NCBI RefSeq assembly: GCF_002933295.1
Contig: NZ_PSSW01000003.1
Coordinates: forward strand, 372,001 to 436,000
Length of the DNA: 64,000 bases
Reading direction: 5' to 3'
DNA from: Marinobacter flavimaris
GTDB taxonomy: Bacteria; Pseudomonadota; Gammaproteobacteria; Pseudomonadales; Oleiphilaceae
The position numbers and the translations under genes are program-made. Shown in pieces: positions 17,153-25,631 of this stretch. Within the stretch, counting starts at the first letter, position 1; every line of letters begins with the position of its first letter. A model generated the notes under the pieces. That model saw nothing but the letters and a program-made list of their open reading frames with translations, had not been told where the DNA came from and ran no database searches.

Positions 17153-18022
17153 TCAATCATGCCGAGCCCCTTTTCGACGCAGCTTTTTGTCTTCATCGGG
17201 AACCTGCGAGAGGTCCTGATCGAACACCAGGCGGTGTTGGCCGCTCAGGCAGGTGAATTTCTTGCCTCGCATCCGCCCGATCAGGGTCAGCCCGACTTGC
17301 CGGGCAATATCGACGCCCCAGGCGGTGAAGCCGGAGCGGCTGATAAGAGTGGGAATGCCCATGAGCGATGTCTTGATCACCATTTCCGAGGTGAGTCGCC
17401 CGGTGGTGTACAGCACTTTATCGGCCGCAGAAATATTGTTCAGGTGCATCCAGCCAGCAATCTTGTCCACGGCATTGTGGCGCCCGACATCCTCCATATA
17501 GGCCAGGATTTTCTGGCCCTGGCAAAGCGCGGTGCCGTGGATGGCGCCGGTCTCCATGTACAGGCTGGGTGTGTGGTTGATCTGGTAGGAAAGGTCGTAA
17601 AAGGTGCTGGTGTGTACCGGGGTGTCTGGCAAAGATAGCCCTTTCAGTCCGGCCATCATGTCGCCAAAGACCGTGCCCACCGCGCATCCGGAGGTACGGG
17701 TTTTCTTTTCCAGCTTGTCCTCGACATCAGTAACGCTGGAGGTTCGAACCACGGCAACCTCGAGTTCTTCATCAAAATCGATCCCGGTGACCTCATCGGT
17801 CTCTTTCAGCATGCCCTGGTTGAGCAGGAAGCCGAGGGCCAGGTACTCGGGGTGATCGCCAATGGTCATCGCCGTGACGATCTCCTGGCTGTTCAGGTAG
17901 ATGGTCAGTGGGCGCTCTTCGATCACGCTGATCGATTTGGCCTCGCCGTTTTCGTCAACACCTTCTACCGGCCGGGAAAGCCGGGGATCCGTGGGATCGG
18001 GAAGTATGGGATCAATCGTCAT
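17153..18022 (-). CDS. fdhD: Formate dehydrogenase accessory sulfurtransferase
   Basis: A 289-residue FdhD, which passes sulfur from IscS to the molybdenum/tungsten cofactor and is essential for FDH activity in E. coli. Conserved parts are visible: SGCAVGTVFGD (111-121), DVGRHNAVDKI and TGRLTSEMVIK. Only one cysteine (113) is present where E. coli FdhD has a CxxC pair. This is the variant form seen in many proteobacteria, so activity is still expected. First gene of a four-gene cofactor operon. Confidence 0.95.
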   Translation of the reverse strand: MTIDPILPDPTDPRLSRPVEGVDENGEAKSISVIEERPLTIYLNSQEIVTAMTIGDHPEYLALGFLLNQGMLKETDEVTGIDFDEELEVAVVRTSSVTDVEDKLEKKTRTSGCAVGTVFGDMMAGLKGLSLPDTPVHTSTFYDLSYQINHTPSLYMETGAIHGTALCQGQKILAYMEDVGRHNAVDKIAGWMHLNNISAADKVLYTTGRLTSEMVIKTSLMGIPTLISRSGFTAWGVDIARQVGLTLIGRMRGKKFTCLSGQHRLVFDQDLSQVPDEDKKLRRKGARHD

Positions 18023-18086
18023 TTTTGTTATAGCCGTTTCATGAATGCCGCAGAATGGAAGTTGTACGGAGATTGGCAGAGATTAG

Positions 18087-18119
18087 CTTATTTGGCATTC
18101 GGGAAAAACAGCTGCTTTC
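18087..18119 (-). pseudogene. Diverged remnant of a tupA 3' end
   Basis: Read on the minus strand this stretch gives KQLFFPNAK-stop, clearly similar to the real TupA C-terminus QQLFFPNAQ-stop that ends at 18209. About 19 of 24 bases over the shared codons agree. It lies beyond the terminator that follows tupA, with no similarity farther upstream. Confidence 0.5.
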
Positions 18120-18126
18120 AGCCAAT

Positions 18127-18154
18127 AAAAAGCCCCGGCCATGCCGGGGCTTTT
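18127..18154. terminator. Rho-independent terminator downstream of tupA
   Basis: AAAAGCCCCGGC, a CAT loop and GCCGGGGCTTTT form a perfect 12-bp stem with A and T runs on both sides, so it can work in either direction. On the minus strand the T-run is TTTTTATT. It ends the tupBCA transcript before fdhD. Confidence 0.9.
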
Positions 18155-18208
18155 GCTTTGGGTAAAACCGGGTCAGGCCAGGGGCCTTAGAACTTTGCCC
18201 GATTTGTC

Positions 18209-19015
18209 CTACTGGGCGTTCGGGAAGAACAGTTGCTGCCCGTCTACTTTGAAGTCGGCAATTGCCTTCTGTCCGTCGTCGGACAGCAGCCAGTTATGCC
18301 ATTTTGCGGCCATCTCATGCTTGAGGTGCGGGTGCTTCTCTTCAGAAAGCAGCAGGCTGCCGTACTGGTTGAACAGCACTTTGTCACCTTCGAAGAGCAG
18401 CTTCAGGTTCTGGCGGTTTTCAAACGCGACCCAGGTTGCGCGGTCTGACATCACATAGGCATCCATGGCGGCGGCAGTGTTCAGGGTCGGGCCCATGCCG
18501 CTGCCCAGTTCGCGATACCAGCTGCCGCCCGGTTCAACACCGGCACTTTCCCACAGGCGAAGTTCTGCACGGTTGGTGCCACTGTCGTCACCACGAGAGG
18601 CAAACGGTGCCTCTGTTTCGGCAATGGCAGACAGCGCTTCAGCGGCGGTTTTCGCTTCGCTGATGTTGGCCGGATCATCGGCAGGGCCAATTAATACAAA
18701 GTCGTTGTACATCACGTCGGCCCGCTCTGTGGCGTAGCCGTTCTCCACAAAACGTTTCTCGCCGGCGGTGTCGTGTACCAGAAGGCTGTCGGCATCACCA
18801 CGGCGGGCGATTTCGAAGGCCTGGCCGGTACCAACGGCGACAACGCGCACTTCGATGCCAGTGGTGTCCTCGAACTTTGGCAGTATCGAATCAAACAGGC
18901 CCGAGTTCTCGGTTGAGGTTGTCGAGGCCAGCGTTATGTAATCTTCGGCATGGGCGCTGAAGGCCAGGCCCATGGTAGTGACGGCTGCAAGAACCAGGTT
19001 AAGTGTCTTTTTCAT
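18209..19015 (-). CDS. tupA: Tungstate ABC transporter, substrate-binding protein
   Basis: A 268-residue periplasmic protein with a signal peptide cleaved after residue 23 (FSAHA). The ITLASTTSTENSGL block (26-39) carries the Thr/Ser oxyanion-binding residues characteristic of TupA rather than ModA, and FASRGDDSGTN is the second ligand-contact segment. TupA proteins bind tungstate far more tightly than molybdate. Last gene of tupBCA. Confidence 0.9.
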   Translation of the reverse strand: MKKTLNLVLAAVTTMGLAFSAHAEDYITLASTTSTENSGLFDSILPKFEDTTGIEVRVVAVGTGQAFEIARRGDADSLLVHDTAGEKRFVENGYATERADVMYNDFVLIGPADDPANISEAKTAAEALSAIAETEAPFASRGDDSGTNRAELRLWESAGVEPGGSWYRELGSGMGPTLNTAAAMDAYVMSDRATWVAFENRQNLKLLFEGDKVLFNQYGSLLLSEEKHPHLKHEMAAKWHNWLLSDDGQKAIADFKVDGQQLFFPNAQ

Positions 19016-19083
19016 CTTGTTATCTCCTTTTGGTATTCATTCATCAAGAAATCGGTAGTCCGATGCGGTTTCTTATTGGTGGA

Positions 19084-19827
19084 TCAGGCTACGAGCTCGC
19101 CGTTGAGGTAGGCTTGTGCGTGGCGCGAGACAGGGGCTCGGAAAAAGATATCTGCGGATGTGTGCTCCTGTACTTTGCCTTCAGAAAGGAACAGGACGTC
19201 GCCGGCCAGTCGACGTGCCTGGTGGAGATCGTGCGTGGTCATTACAACGCGGGTACCCTGCTTGTGAAATTCCTGCACGGCGGCTTCCACGGCCTTGATC
19301 GCAGCCGGATCCAGTGCGGAGGTGGGTTCATCCAGAAACAGCACTGCCGGTGAAAGCGACCAGGCTCGTGCCAGTGCCAGTCGTTGTTTTTCACCACCGG
19401 ACAGCACCCGGGCGGGCGTGTCGGCGCAGGAGGACAGACCGAACCGCGCCAGGGCTTCGAGTGCCAGTTCTGTTCGCAGCCTGCGTGGCACGTTGTTGAC
19501 TGCCAGTGCGTGCCTGAGGTTGGCCAGCGCCGAACGGCGCAGAAGCACGGGCGTCTGAAAAACCATGGCCTGCCGGGGCGCGCTGGTACCTGACCAGGTC
19601 ACGGCTCCCTCCGTCGGTGTGAGCAGGCCGTGCGCCAGTCGCAGCATGAGGCTCTTGCCGGCGCCATTGGGGCCCATTACCAGCGTGGGGCCGGGGCCAT
19701 CGAGCGTGAACGAGCAGGGACCAAAGAGCCGGTGCCCGAAAGGGTTGAACTCAACGTTTTCAAAACGCAGCGAAGGGGGTGCGCTGAGCTCGATCGAATT
19801 GTTGAGAGGCACGTTCAACGAAGTCAT
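19084..19827 (-). CDS. tupC: Tungstate ABC transporter, ATP-binding protein
   Basis: A 247-residue ATPase with Walker A GPNGAGKS (near 53-60), the ABC signature LSGGEKQRLALARA, Walker B AVLFLDEP and the switch histidine in TTHD. There is no TOBE domain at the C-terminus, unlike ModC. It overlaps the tupB stop by 4 bases. Confidence 0.92.
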   Translation of the reverse strand: MTSLNVPLNNSIELSAPPSLRFENVEFNPFGHRLFGPCSFTLDGPGPTLVMGPNGAGKSLMLRLAHGLLTPTEGAVTWSGTSAPRQAMVFQTPVLLRRSALANLRHALAVNNVPRRLRTELALEALARFGLSSCADTPARVLSGGEKQRLALARAWSLSPAVLFLDEPTSALDPAAIKAVEAAVQEFHKQGTRVVMTTHDLHQARRLAGDVLFLSEGKVQEHTSADIFFRAPVSRHAQAYLNGELVA

Positions 19828-20522
19828 CCCATGCGCCTTTTTGCCATTTCACTCAGAATGTAGGCCGTTGCGTTGATGGCCATAACCAGGGTCAGGAGCA
19901 CGATGCCCAGACCCAACGCCAGGGGCAGGGCGCCCTTGCTTGTTTCCAGCACGATGGCTGTGGTCATGACCCGCGTTACACCATCAATGTTGCCGCCAAC
20001 CATCATCACGGCGCCTACTTCGGCGCTGGCCCGCCCGAACCCTGCGAGCAGAACGGTCAGCAGGGCGAAGCGGGCATCCCACAGCAGGGTGGGCATCATG
20101 CGCGCCCTGGACATGCCCAGAGAGACAAACTGTTCCCGGTATTCACCAAGCAACTCCTCCACTTTTTGCCGGGAAAGCGCAGCGAGAATGGGCAATACCA
20201 GAATCACCTGCGCAATCACCATGGCGCCGGGCGTGAACAGAAGCCCCAGCTCCCCGAGAGGCCCGGCCCGCGACAGCAGCAGGTAAACGCCAAGCCCGGC
20301 CACAACCGGAGGTAATCCCATGAGCGCGTTCAACGCCACAATTACCCCGCCGCGCCCGGGGAACTGCCATAACGCGACTGCCGCACCGAGCGGAAAACCC
20401 AGCGTTGCCGCTATCAGGACTGCCAGAAGCGAAACCTGCAGCGAAAGCACCACGATCTGGTACAGCGAGGCGTCGAGATTCACCAGTAGCGACAGCGCTA
20501 CGTAAAACGCATTATCTTCCAC
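19824..20522 (-). CDS. tupB: Tungstate ABC transporter, permease
   Basis: A 232-residue inner-membrane protein with about five hydrophobic helices and the permease EAA-type loop GFGRASAEVGAVMMVGG near residues 160-176, where it contacts TupC. The family and the order B-C-A match other tungstate importers. It is transcribed away from the regulator gene at 20641, with 118 bases between them. Confidence 0.92.
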   Translation of the reverse strand: MEDNAFYVALSLLVNLDASLYQIVVLSLQVSLLAVLIAATLGFPLGAAVALWQFPGRGGVIVALNALMGLPPVVAGLGVYLLLSRAGPLGELGLLFTPGAMVIAQVILVLPILAALSRQKVEELLGEYREQFVSLGMSRARMMPTLLWDARFALLTVLLAGFGRASAEVGAVMMVGGNIDGVTRVMTTAIVLETSKGALPLALGLGIVLLTLVMAINATAYILSEMAKRRMG

Positions 20523-20640
20523 AGCAGCGTCTCCTTATTGTTGAGTATCGTGGCGTTTTTAACTACGCTTTGCACAGCCTGCTGAAAAATATGCAGCCAA
20601 AAACAGTCTGGTGCTTTTGCCCGATCCGCCGGAGAAACCG

Positions 20641-21525
20641 ATGTCCCTTCCCGCCTATCTCACTACGGCCGAGGCCGCCGAGTATCTGCGCCTGAAAGAA
20701 CGCAAGGTCTACGATCTGGTCAGCCAGGGTGTCATTCCCTGTGTGCGAATTACCGGAAAGCTATTGTTCCCACGCCAGCGTATTGATTTGTGGCTGATGA
20801 ACCACCTGGAAGGGGACGACGCGATCAGTGCGCCAACCCCGCCGGTGCTGGTGGGCAGTCAGGACCCGCTGCTCGAATGGGCGGTAAAGGAGAGCAACGC
20901 AGAGCTGGCCATGTTGTGCCAGGGAAGCGGTGATGGGGTGCAGCGACTGGTCGATGGTCGGGCCATGCTCGCGGGTATGCATATCTGGCACGCCGAGAGC
21001 GAGCGTTATAACGATCCGGCAACCCTGGGTTTGACCGGGATGCGAGACCTGGTGCTGATTCGTTGGGCCAAGCGACAGCAGGGCCTGCTCCTGGCGCCGG
21101 GCAATCCCCACAAACTGACACAACTGGAGGATATCGCGCGGCCCGGTCTTCGCCTGGCCCATCGACAGCCGAATGCCGGTGTCAGTCATCTGTTGCAGAG
21201 CCTGCTTGCCCGCCATCGTATCGAGGGCAGTCAGCTGACCTGGGCCGAGCATCCTTCACTCAGCGAGGATGATCTGGCCCTGGCCATTCGCCAGGGGGAG
21301 GCGGACGTGGGCATAGGTATAGAAGCGGCGGCAAGGCGCCAGGGCCTGGCGTTTATCCCGCTGCAGCAGGAGCATTTTGACTTGGCCATGCGCCGGCGTC
21401 ATTACTTCGAACCCGCCATGCAGCGATTGCTGGCTTTTGCCCGCAGTGAACGATTTGTTCAGCGAGCGGAGGCATTGGGTGGTTATAATATCAGTGAGCT
21501 TGGAAACGTTGTGTACAACGCCTGA
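20641..21525 (+). CDS. Excisionase-type HTH regulator with periplasmic-binding-like domain
   Basis: A 294-residue protein. Residues 5-55 form a MerR/excisionase helix-turn-helix (YLTTAEAAEYLRLKERKVYD). The rest (about 75-290) resembles a PBP-like domain related to molybdate-binding proteins, with LRLAHRQPNAGVSHLL and GEADVGIGIEAAARRQG. The start at 20641 has GGAGAAACCG before it. Proteins of this design usually sit next to tup or mod transporter genes and are thought to sense the oxyanion. Here it is divergent from tupB and upstream of a MOT1 transporter gene. Confidence 0.85.
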   Translation: MSLPAYLTTAEAAEYLRLKERKVYDLVSQGVIPCVRITGKLLFPRQRIDLWLMNHLEGDDAISAPTPPVLVGSQDPLLEWAVKESNAELAMLCQGSGDGVQRLVDGRAMLAGMHIWHAESERYNDPATLGLTGMRDLVLIRWAKRQQGLLLAPGNPHKLTQLEDIARPGLRLAHRQPNAGVSHLLQSLLARHRIEGSQLTWAEHPSLSEDDLALAIRQGEADVGIGIEAAARRQGLAFIPLQQEHFDLAMRRRHYFEPAMQRLLAFARSERFVQRAEALGGYNISELGNVVYNA

Positions 21526-21563
21526 GCAAAAATAATAAACAGGCAGATCAAGCAGGGGCCTGC

Positions 21564-22694
21564 ATGGGGTCAATCGGAAACAGAACGGTCAAAGAGTTCA
21601 GCGGCGCTTTGGGTGACATTGGTACCCTGCTGCCACTGAGCCTCGGCGCCATTGGCGTAGCCGGGCTGGCGCCGGTACCGGTTCTGCTGGGCTTTGCTCT
21701 CTTCTATATCGCCACCGGGCTGTATTATCGACTGCCGGTGCCCGTGCAACCCATGAAAGCGGTGGCCGCGCTTCTTCTTACCACCCAGGTCAGCGCCCAA
21801 AGCCTCGTTGCCAGTGGTGTTCTGATCGGTGCTATTCTTCTGATTCTCGGTTCAACCGGGTGGATCAACCGGGCTGCGCGCCTGGTACCGGGGTCGGTGT
21901 TGAGCGGCCTGCAGTTGGGGCTGGGGTTGTTGTTGGCCAGCATGAGCCTGGAATTGATGACCACCTCTTTGCCGTTGGGGCTCCTGGTCCTTGCGTTGCT
22001 GGCCGTCACCCTGAAACTTTTCCCCAGTTGGCCTGCGGCATTACTGGGGCTTGCCGTGGCGATGGTTCTCGGGGCGTTGCTGGGCTCGCCCGGGCTGCCG
22101 CTACCGGTGGATCCGGCAATTTTCTCGATGCCGGAGCTGCCCTCAATGGATGACTGGCAGCAGGGATTTTCCATCCTGGTGCTGCCACAACTGGCGCTGA
22201 CCATCACCAACGCGATCGTTCTGACGGCCCTGGTGGTCGGGGATTATTTCGGCGACCAGTCCCGGGTCTCGCCTGCGCGTCTTTCCGTTACAACCGGCCT
22301 GGCCAACCTGTGCCTGGTTCCGTTCGGTGCCTTGCCCATGTGTCATGGCGCTGGGGGTGTTGCGGCACACTATCGCTTCGGTGCCCGCACGGGCGTTGCG
22401 CCCGTCCTGCTGGGCGTGGGGTTGCTTCTGGTGGCAATCGTACCCGGCGGGCTGTCGTTTATCGCGGCTGTACCCGCGGCCGGTCTCGGCGCCCTGCTCA
22501 TGGTCGCAGCTGTCGAGCTTGGCCTCACCAGGCGTCTCTGGACCGCGAAACCATCCTGCTGGCCGGTGATCGGAATCACCGCACTGATTACCTTCTGGGC
22601 TGACCCGTTTTTCGGATTCCTGGCCGGGGTGGCGGCGGAGACGTTCCGGACTGCCTGGTTGCGGGGACGTTTCAACGGTGTGCATCAGGACTGA
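21564..22694 (+). CDS. MOT1-type molybdate/sulfate-like transporter
   Basis: A 376-residue integral membrane protein with about ten hydrophobic segments. The N-terminal SGALGDIGTLLPLSL and the YYRLPVPVQPMKAVAA block are the two signature motifs of MOT1-like molybdate transporters of the SulP relatives; PMCHGAGGVAAHYRFGARTG is the third. It follows the HTH regulator by 38 bases and probably belongs to its operon. It would bring in molybdate or tungstate without ATP. It converges with the flavoprotein gene. Confidence 0.85.
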   Translation: MGSIGNRTVKEFSGALGDIGTLLPLSLGAIGVAGLAPVPVLLGFALFYIATGLYYRLPVPVQPMKAVAALLLTTQVSAQSLVASGVLIGAILLILGSTGWINRAARLVPGSVLSGLQLGLGLLLASMSLELMTTSLPLGLLVLALLAVTLKLFPSWPAALLGLAVAMVLGALLGSPGLPLPVDPAIFSMPELPSMDDWQQGFSILVLPQLALTITNAIVLTALVVGDYFGDQSRVSPARLSVTTGLANLCLVPFGALPMCHGAGGVAAHYRFGARTGVAPVLLGVGLLLVAIVPGGLSFIAAVPAAGLGALLMVAAVELGLTRRLWTAKPSCWPVIGITALITFWADPFFGFLAGVAAETFRTAWLRGRFNGVHQD

Positions 22695-22704
22695 GAGAGT
22701 TGCC

Positions 22705-24387
22705 TCAGTCTTCCAATACCCCCCGAATGCCAACGTTTTTATCCTGCGGATCATACAAAGCGCCCGGATTCAGGATGCCCTGAGGATCCAGGAAGTGCTT
22801 GCCCGCCGCCAGGGTCTGACGAAACAGCGGTGATGTCTGCTGCTCATAGCCAAAGCGATGATCCCGGCCAACGGCGTGGTGATGGGTGACGGTAGCGCCT
22901 TGCTCGGCCAGCACTTCCATGGAGATGCGCTTGAGCTGTTTCCACTTTTCCAGGGCTTTGCCCAGATCGCCGGTAGTGTCGCCCACGCAATAAAACGTGA
23001 AATAGGGCGCAGGCCCGTCCGGGTAAACATGGGTAAAGCGGCAGGAGAATGAAAATGGTCGTTGCGTGATCTCGCGAAGCGCGGACTCCATGGTTGATCT
23101 TACTGCCTTGTAAAGGCTCGGGAACCTGTCCCAGGTGATCGCGGTTTCGAAGGTGTCGGCAATCATGCCCATGGCGGTTAATCGATTGCGCCAGTAGGGC
23201 ATTCGGATAAAGGCATTTCTCCAGGACTCGGCTTCGCTGGACCCTTTTTCTGCATGATCCGGGTTATAGCTAATGCCATCTTTTTGCAGAACACCGCCAT
23301 GTTCTTCGGCAATGGCGACGGCCCGCTCGATTTTCTGGTCTTGCGGATGATCTGCGGATTCGAAACCAAGAACCAGAATGGCGCAAGGCCTGTCAGCAAT
23401 CCGGTTGATGATCACTTCGGCTTCATCGAGCAGGCGGCAGTTGGATGGAAACAAGCCCGATTGCGCAATTTGCCGGACCGCATCGACGCCTTTCATGAAA
23501 CTGTCAAACCGCACCGAGGCCGTGGCTCTCCAGGTGGGACGGTGCTGCAGTCGCATGGTTGCCTCGGTAATGATGCCCAGGGTGCCCTCCGAACCACAGA
23601 TCATGCGATCTGCCGAGGGGCCGGCACCTGAGCCGGGCAAGGCCCGGGTCTCGATAATGCCTTTGGGCGTGATCAGCCTGGTTGCTTCCACCATATCTTC
23701 AATGTGGGTGTAGACGGTCGCAAAGTGCCCGCCAGCGCGTGTGGCGAGCATGCCTCCCAGGCTCACAAAGGGAAAGCTCTGCGGATAATGGCGCAGCGTC
23801 AATCCGTGCTGTTTTAACTGCCGCTCAAGATCCGGGCCTTTGATGCCAGCCTGAATCCGTGCCCGGCGGCTGACCGGATCGATCTCCAGAATCCGGTCCA
23901 GGTTCTCCATATCAACGCTGATGGTCGCCCGGTAGCTGTCGCCAACATCGGGCTCCACGCCGCCGCAGACACTGGTGCCGCCACCGAACGGGATCAGTGC
24001 AATATTGTCTTCGGCCGCATAGCGAAACAGTTGCTGGATATCGTCTTCCGTCTTGGGAAAGGCGACGGCATCGGGCGGGTTGGGCACTTTTCGCATCAGC
24101 ATCCTGGCCATGTCGGCGTAGGACTTCCCGTAGCTGTGCACCAGGCGGTCGTAGTTCGTAGTGGAAATGATGTCTGAGAGATGCTCGGGAACAGAGGGCA
24201 ACCGGGATGCTGGGAGGTCAAAGTCTTCAACCTTTGGTGGCTCAATCTCCACCAGGCCTTCCGGCACCAACATTTTCGTAACGGTCTCGATCATGGCGTG
24301 TTCTTCGGGATGCAGATCCTCATCCGCATAGCCCCAACCCCAGAATCGCAGGGGTTTGCGCAGAGATTTGGTGCCGGACTCAGACAT
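22705..24387 (-). CDS. FAD-binding oxidase, alkyl-DHAP-synthase-like
   Basis: A 560-residue flavoprotein of the vanillyl-alcohol oxidase/GlcD superfamily. FAD-binding parts are PFGGGTSVCGGVE and the phosphate loop LGGMLATRAGGHFATVYTHI; the C-terminal FAD_oxidase_C domain ends with GKHFLDPQGILNPGALY. The overall order and length best match bacterial alkylglycerone-phosphate-synthase-like proteins. True AGPS makes ether lipids, but bacterial members have varied or unknown substrates. Start 24387 has GGAG 6 bases upstream. Confidence 0.82.
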   Translation of the reverse strand: MSESGTKSLRKPLRFWGWGYADEDLHPEEHAMIETVTKMLVPEGLVEIEPPKVEDFDLPASRLPSVPEHLSDIISTTNYDRLVHSYGKSYADMARMLMRKVPNPPDAVAFPKTEDDIQQLFRYAAEDNIALIPFGGGTSVCGGVEPDVGDSYRATISVDMENLDRILEIDPVSRRARIQAGIKGPDLERQLKQHGLTLRHYPQSFPFVSLGGMLATRAGGHFATVYTHIEDMVEATRLITPKGIIETRALPGSGAGPSADRMICGSEGTLGIITEATMRLQHRPTWRATASVRFDSFMKGVDAVRQIAQSGLFPSNCRLLDEAEVIINRIADRPCAILVLGFESADHPQDQKIERAVAIAEEHGGVLQKDGISYNPDHAEKGSSEAESWRNAFIRMPYWRNRLTAMGMIADTFETAITWDRFPSLYKAVRSTMESALREITQRPFSFSCRFTHVYPDGPAPYFTFYCVGDTTGDLGKALEKWKQLKRISMEVLAEQGATVTHHHAVGRDHRFGYEQQTSPLFRQTLAAGKHFLDPQGILNPGALYDPQDKNVGIRGVLED

Positions 24388-24547
24388 CGGATTCTCCATC
24401 AATGAGGGGTCTGCCCCCGTTACTCTGAACACTTCATCTGTTGAAATGATATCCTCGTACACCGCTATCAAGTACGCAAATCAATCCTGAATGCCGACAT
24501 CGTTCAGGCCGACTTTTACCAAGAAACCCGGAGTTTGAGTCTTACTC

Positions 24548-24940
24548 ATGAGAGTTATTATTCGCTATTTTTTTCGCACCCTGCGTCTGGTACTGACGCC
24601 CTTCATGCTGCTCAGTGAAAAGCTCAGCACGCCTGAAAGCGTGACCCGCAGTGCTGAAGAGCAAGCCCGCGCCGACGAGGCCAGCAAAAATCTCGCCCTG
24701 TACCAGTTCAAGGCCTGCCCGTTCTGCATCAAGGTAAGAAAGGAAATCGCACGGCTCGGTCTGAACATTGAAACCCGCGACGCCCAGCATGACCCGGAAC
24801 ATCGTGCGGCGCTGGAAGCCGGCGGCGGCCAAATCAAGGTGCCCTGCCTGAAGATTCATCAGGAGGATGGCAGTGATCGTTGGCTGTATGAGTCTGACGA
24901 GATCAAGGCGTGGCTACAGGAGCGGTTTGAGCCGGCCTGA
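24548..24940 (+). CDS. Membrane-anchored glutaredoxin-like protein
   Basis: A 130-residue protein with an N-terminal basic and hydrophobic anchor (residues 1-23), then a glutaredoxin/GST-N fold with the redox motif CPFC at 57-60 and the cis-proline in IKVPCLKI. The last part (YESDEIKAWLQERF) matches glutaredoxin C-terminal helices. It would reduce or deglutathionylate proteins at the membrane. Alone on its strand, divergent from the flavoprotein gene. Confidence 0.88.
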   Translation: MRVIIRYFFRTLRLVLTPFMLLSEKLSTPESVTRSAEEQARADEASKNLALYQFKACPFCIKVRKEIARLGLNIETRDAQHDPEHRAALEAGGGQIKVPCLKIHQEDGSDRWLYESDEIKAWLQERFEPA

Positions 24941-24982
24941 TTGCCGTTGCTGATTTTTGGAGAGGGCGTTAGCTAGTCACGA

Positions 24983-25519
24983 TCATTCCCCTGGGATGTT
25001 CGATTCCAGGGATATGTCGATGAGTTCATGCTGAAGCTTTTTCAGAAGGTGAAGCAGGCTGACGCCGTCATCAAAACTCATCCCCTGCATGGCCTGTCTG
25101 TAAAATTCGGCAATAGTGTCCTGAAGTCGATTCCAGAAAGTGCGGCCAGATTCGGTAAGAACCACGAGTCGAGCTCGGCGATCCTGGGGATCCGGTATCC
25201 GAACAACATGCCCGTCTCGTTCCATTCGTTTGAGCACGCCATCGAGGTTTTGGCGACTGACGTAGAGGTACTCTTTCAGTTGGTTGAATGAGGTGCCATC
25301 TTCGAATCCTTCTCGAGATAATGCACCCAGTACTGCCCACTGCACGGCGCTGATGCCCATTTCATTCTGAACCTGGCGTTGCAGGATGTTTCCTGTCTGG
25401 AACAGACGGAAAAACAGGCGGTTGGGGATGCCTCCGGATTCGTTGACGATCATTTCGTATCCCGTTGGTAAAGAATGGTTCGCAAGACGTTTGAGTCTAT
25501 TCATCAACGATATCTTCAC
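24983..25519 (-). CDS. MarR-family regulator, likely BadR-like repressor of the CHC genes
   Basis: A 178-residue winged-helix protein: TSFNQLKEYLYVSRQNLDGVLKRME is the recognition region and DPQDRRARLVVLTESGR the wing. It is the last gene of the aliA-badH-badI-aliB-binding-protein series. In Rhodopseudomonas palustris the MarR protein BadR represses the same pathway and responds to 2-ketocyclohexanecarboxyl-CoA; equivalence here rests on context. ATGs at 25504 and 25453 are alternative starts. Confidence 0.85.
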   Translation of the reverse strand: MKISLMNRLKRLANHSLPTGYEMIVNESGGIPNRLFFRLFQTGNILQRQVQNEMGISAVQWAVLGALSREGFEDGTSFNQLKEYLYVSRQNLDGVLKRMERDGHVVRIPDPQDRRARLVVLTESGRTFWNRLQDTIAEFYRQAMQGMSFDDGVSLLHLLKKLQHELIDISLESNIPGE

Positions 25520-25583
25520 ATAGATCCGGGGTGATCTTCCGCATTTTCTTGGGTCACGCCGGAGGAGCAGGGCACTGTGAATC

Positions 25584-25615
25584 CGGAGTTTCCTGAGATC
25601 TAGCAGGAAACTCCG
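25584..25615. repeat. 12-bp hairpin after the binding-protein gene
   Basis: CGGAGTTTCCTG (25584-25595) and CAGGAAACTCCG (25604-25615) form a perfect stem with an 8-base loop between the binding-protein stop and the marR gene. There is no T-run, so it may limit read-through or protect the upstream message rather than stop transcription fully. Confidence 0.7.
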
Positions 25616-25631
25616 TAGTCGCAGTCTTCAC

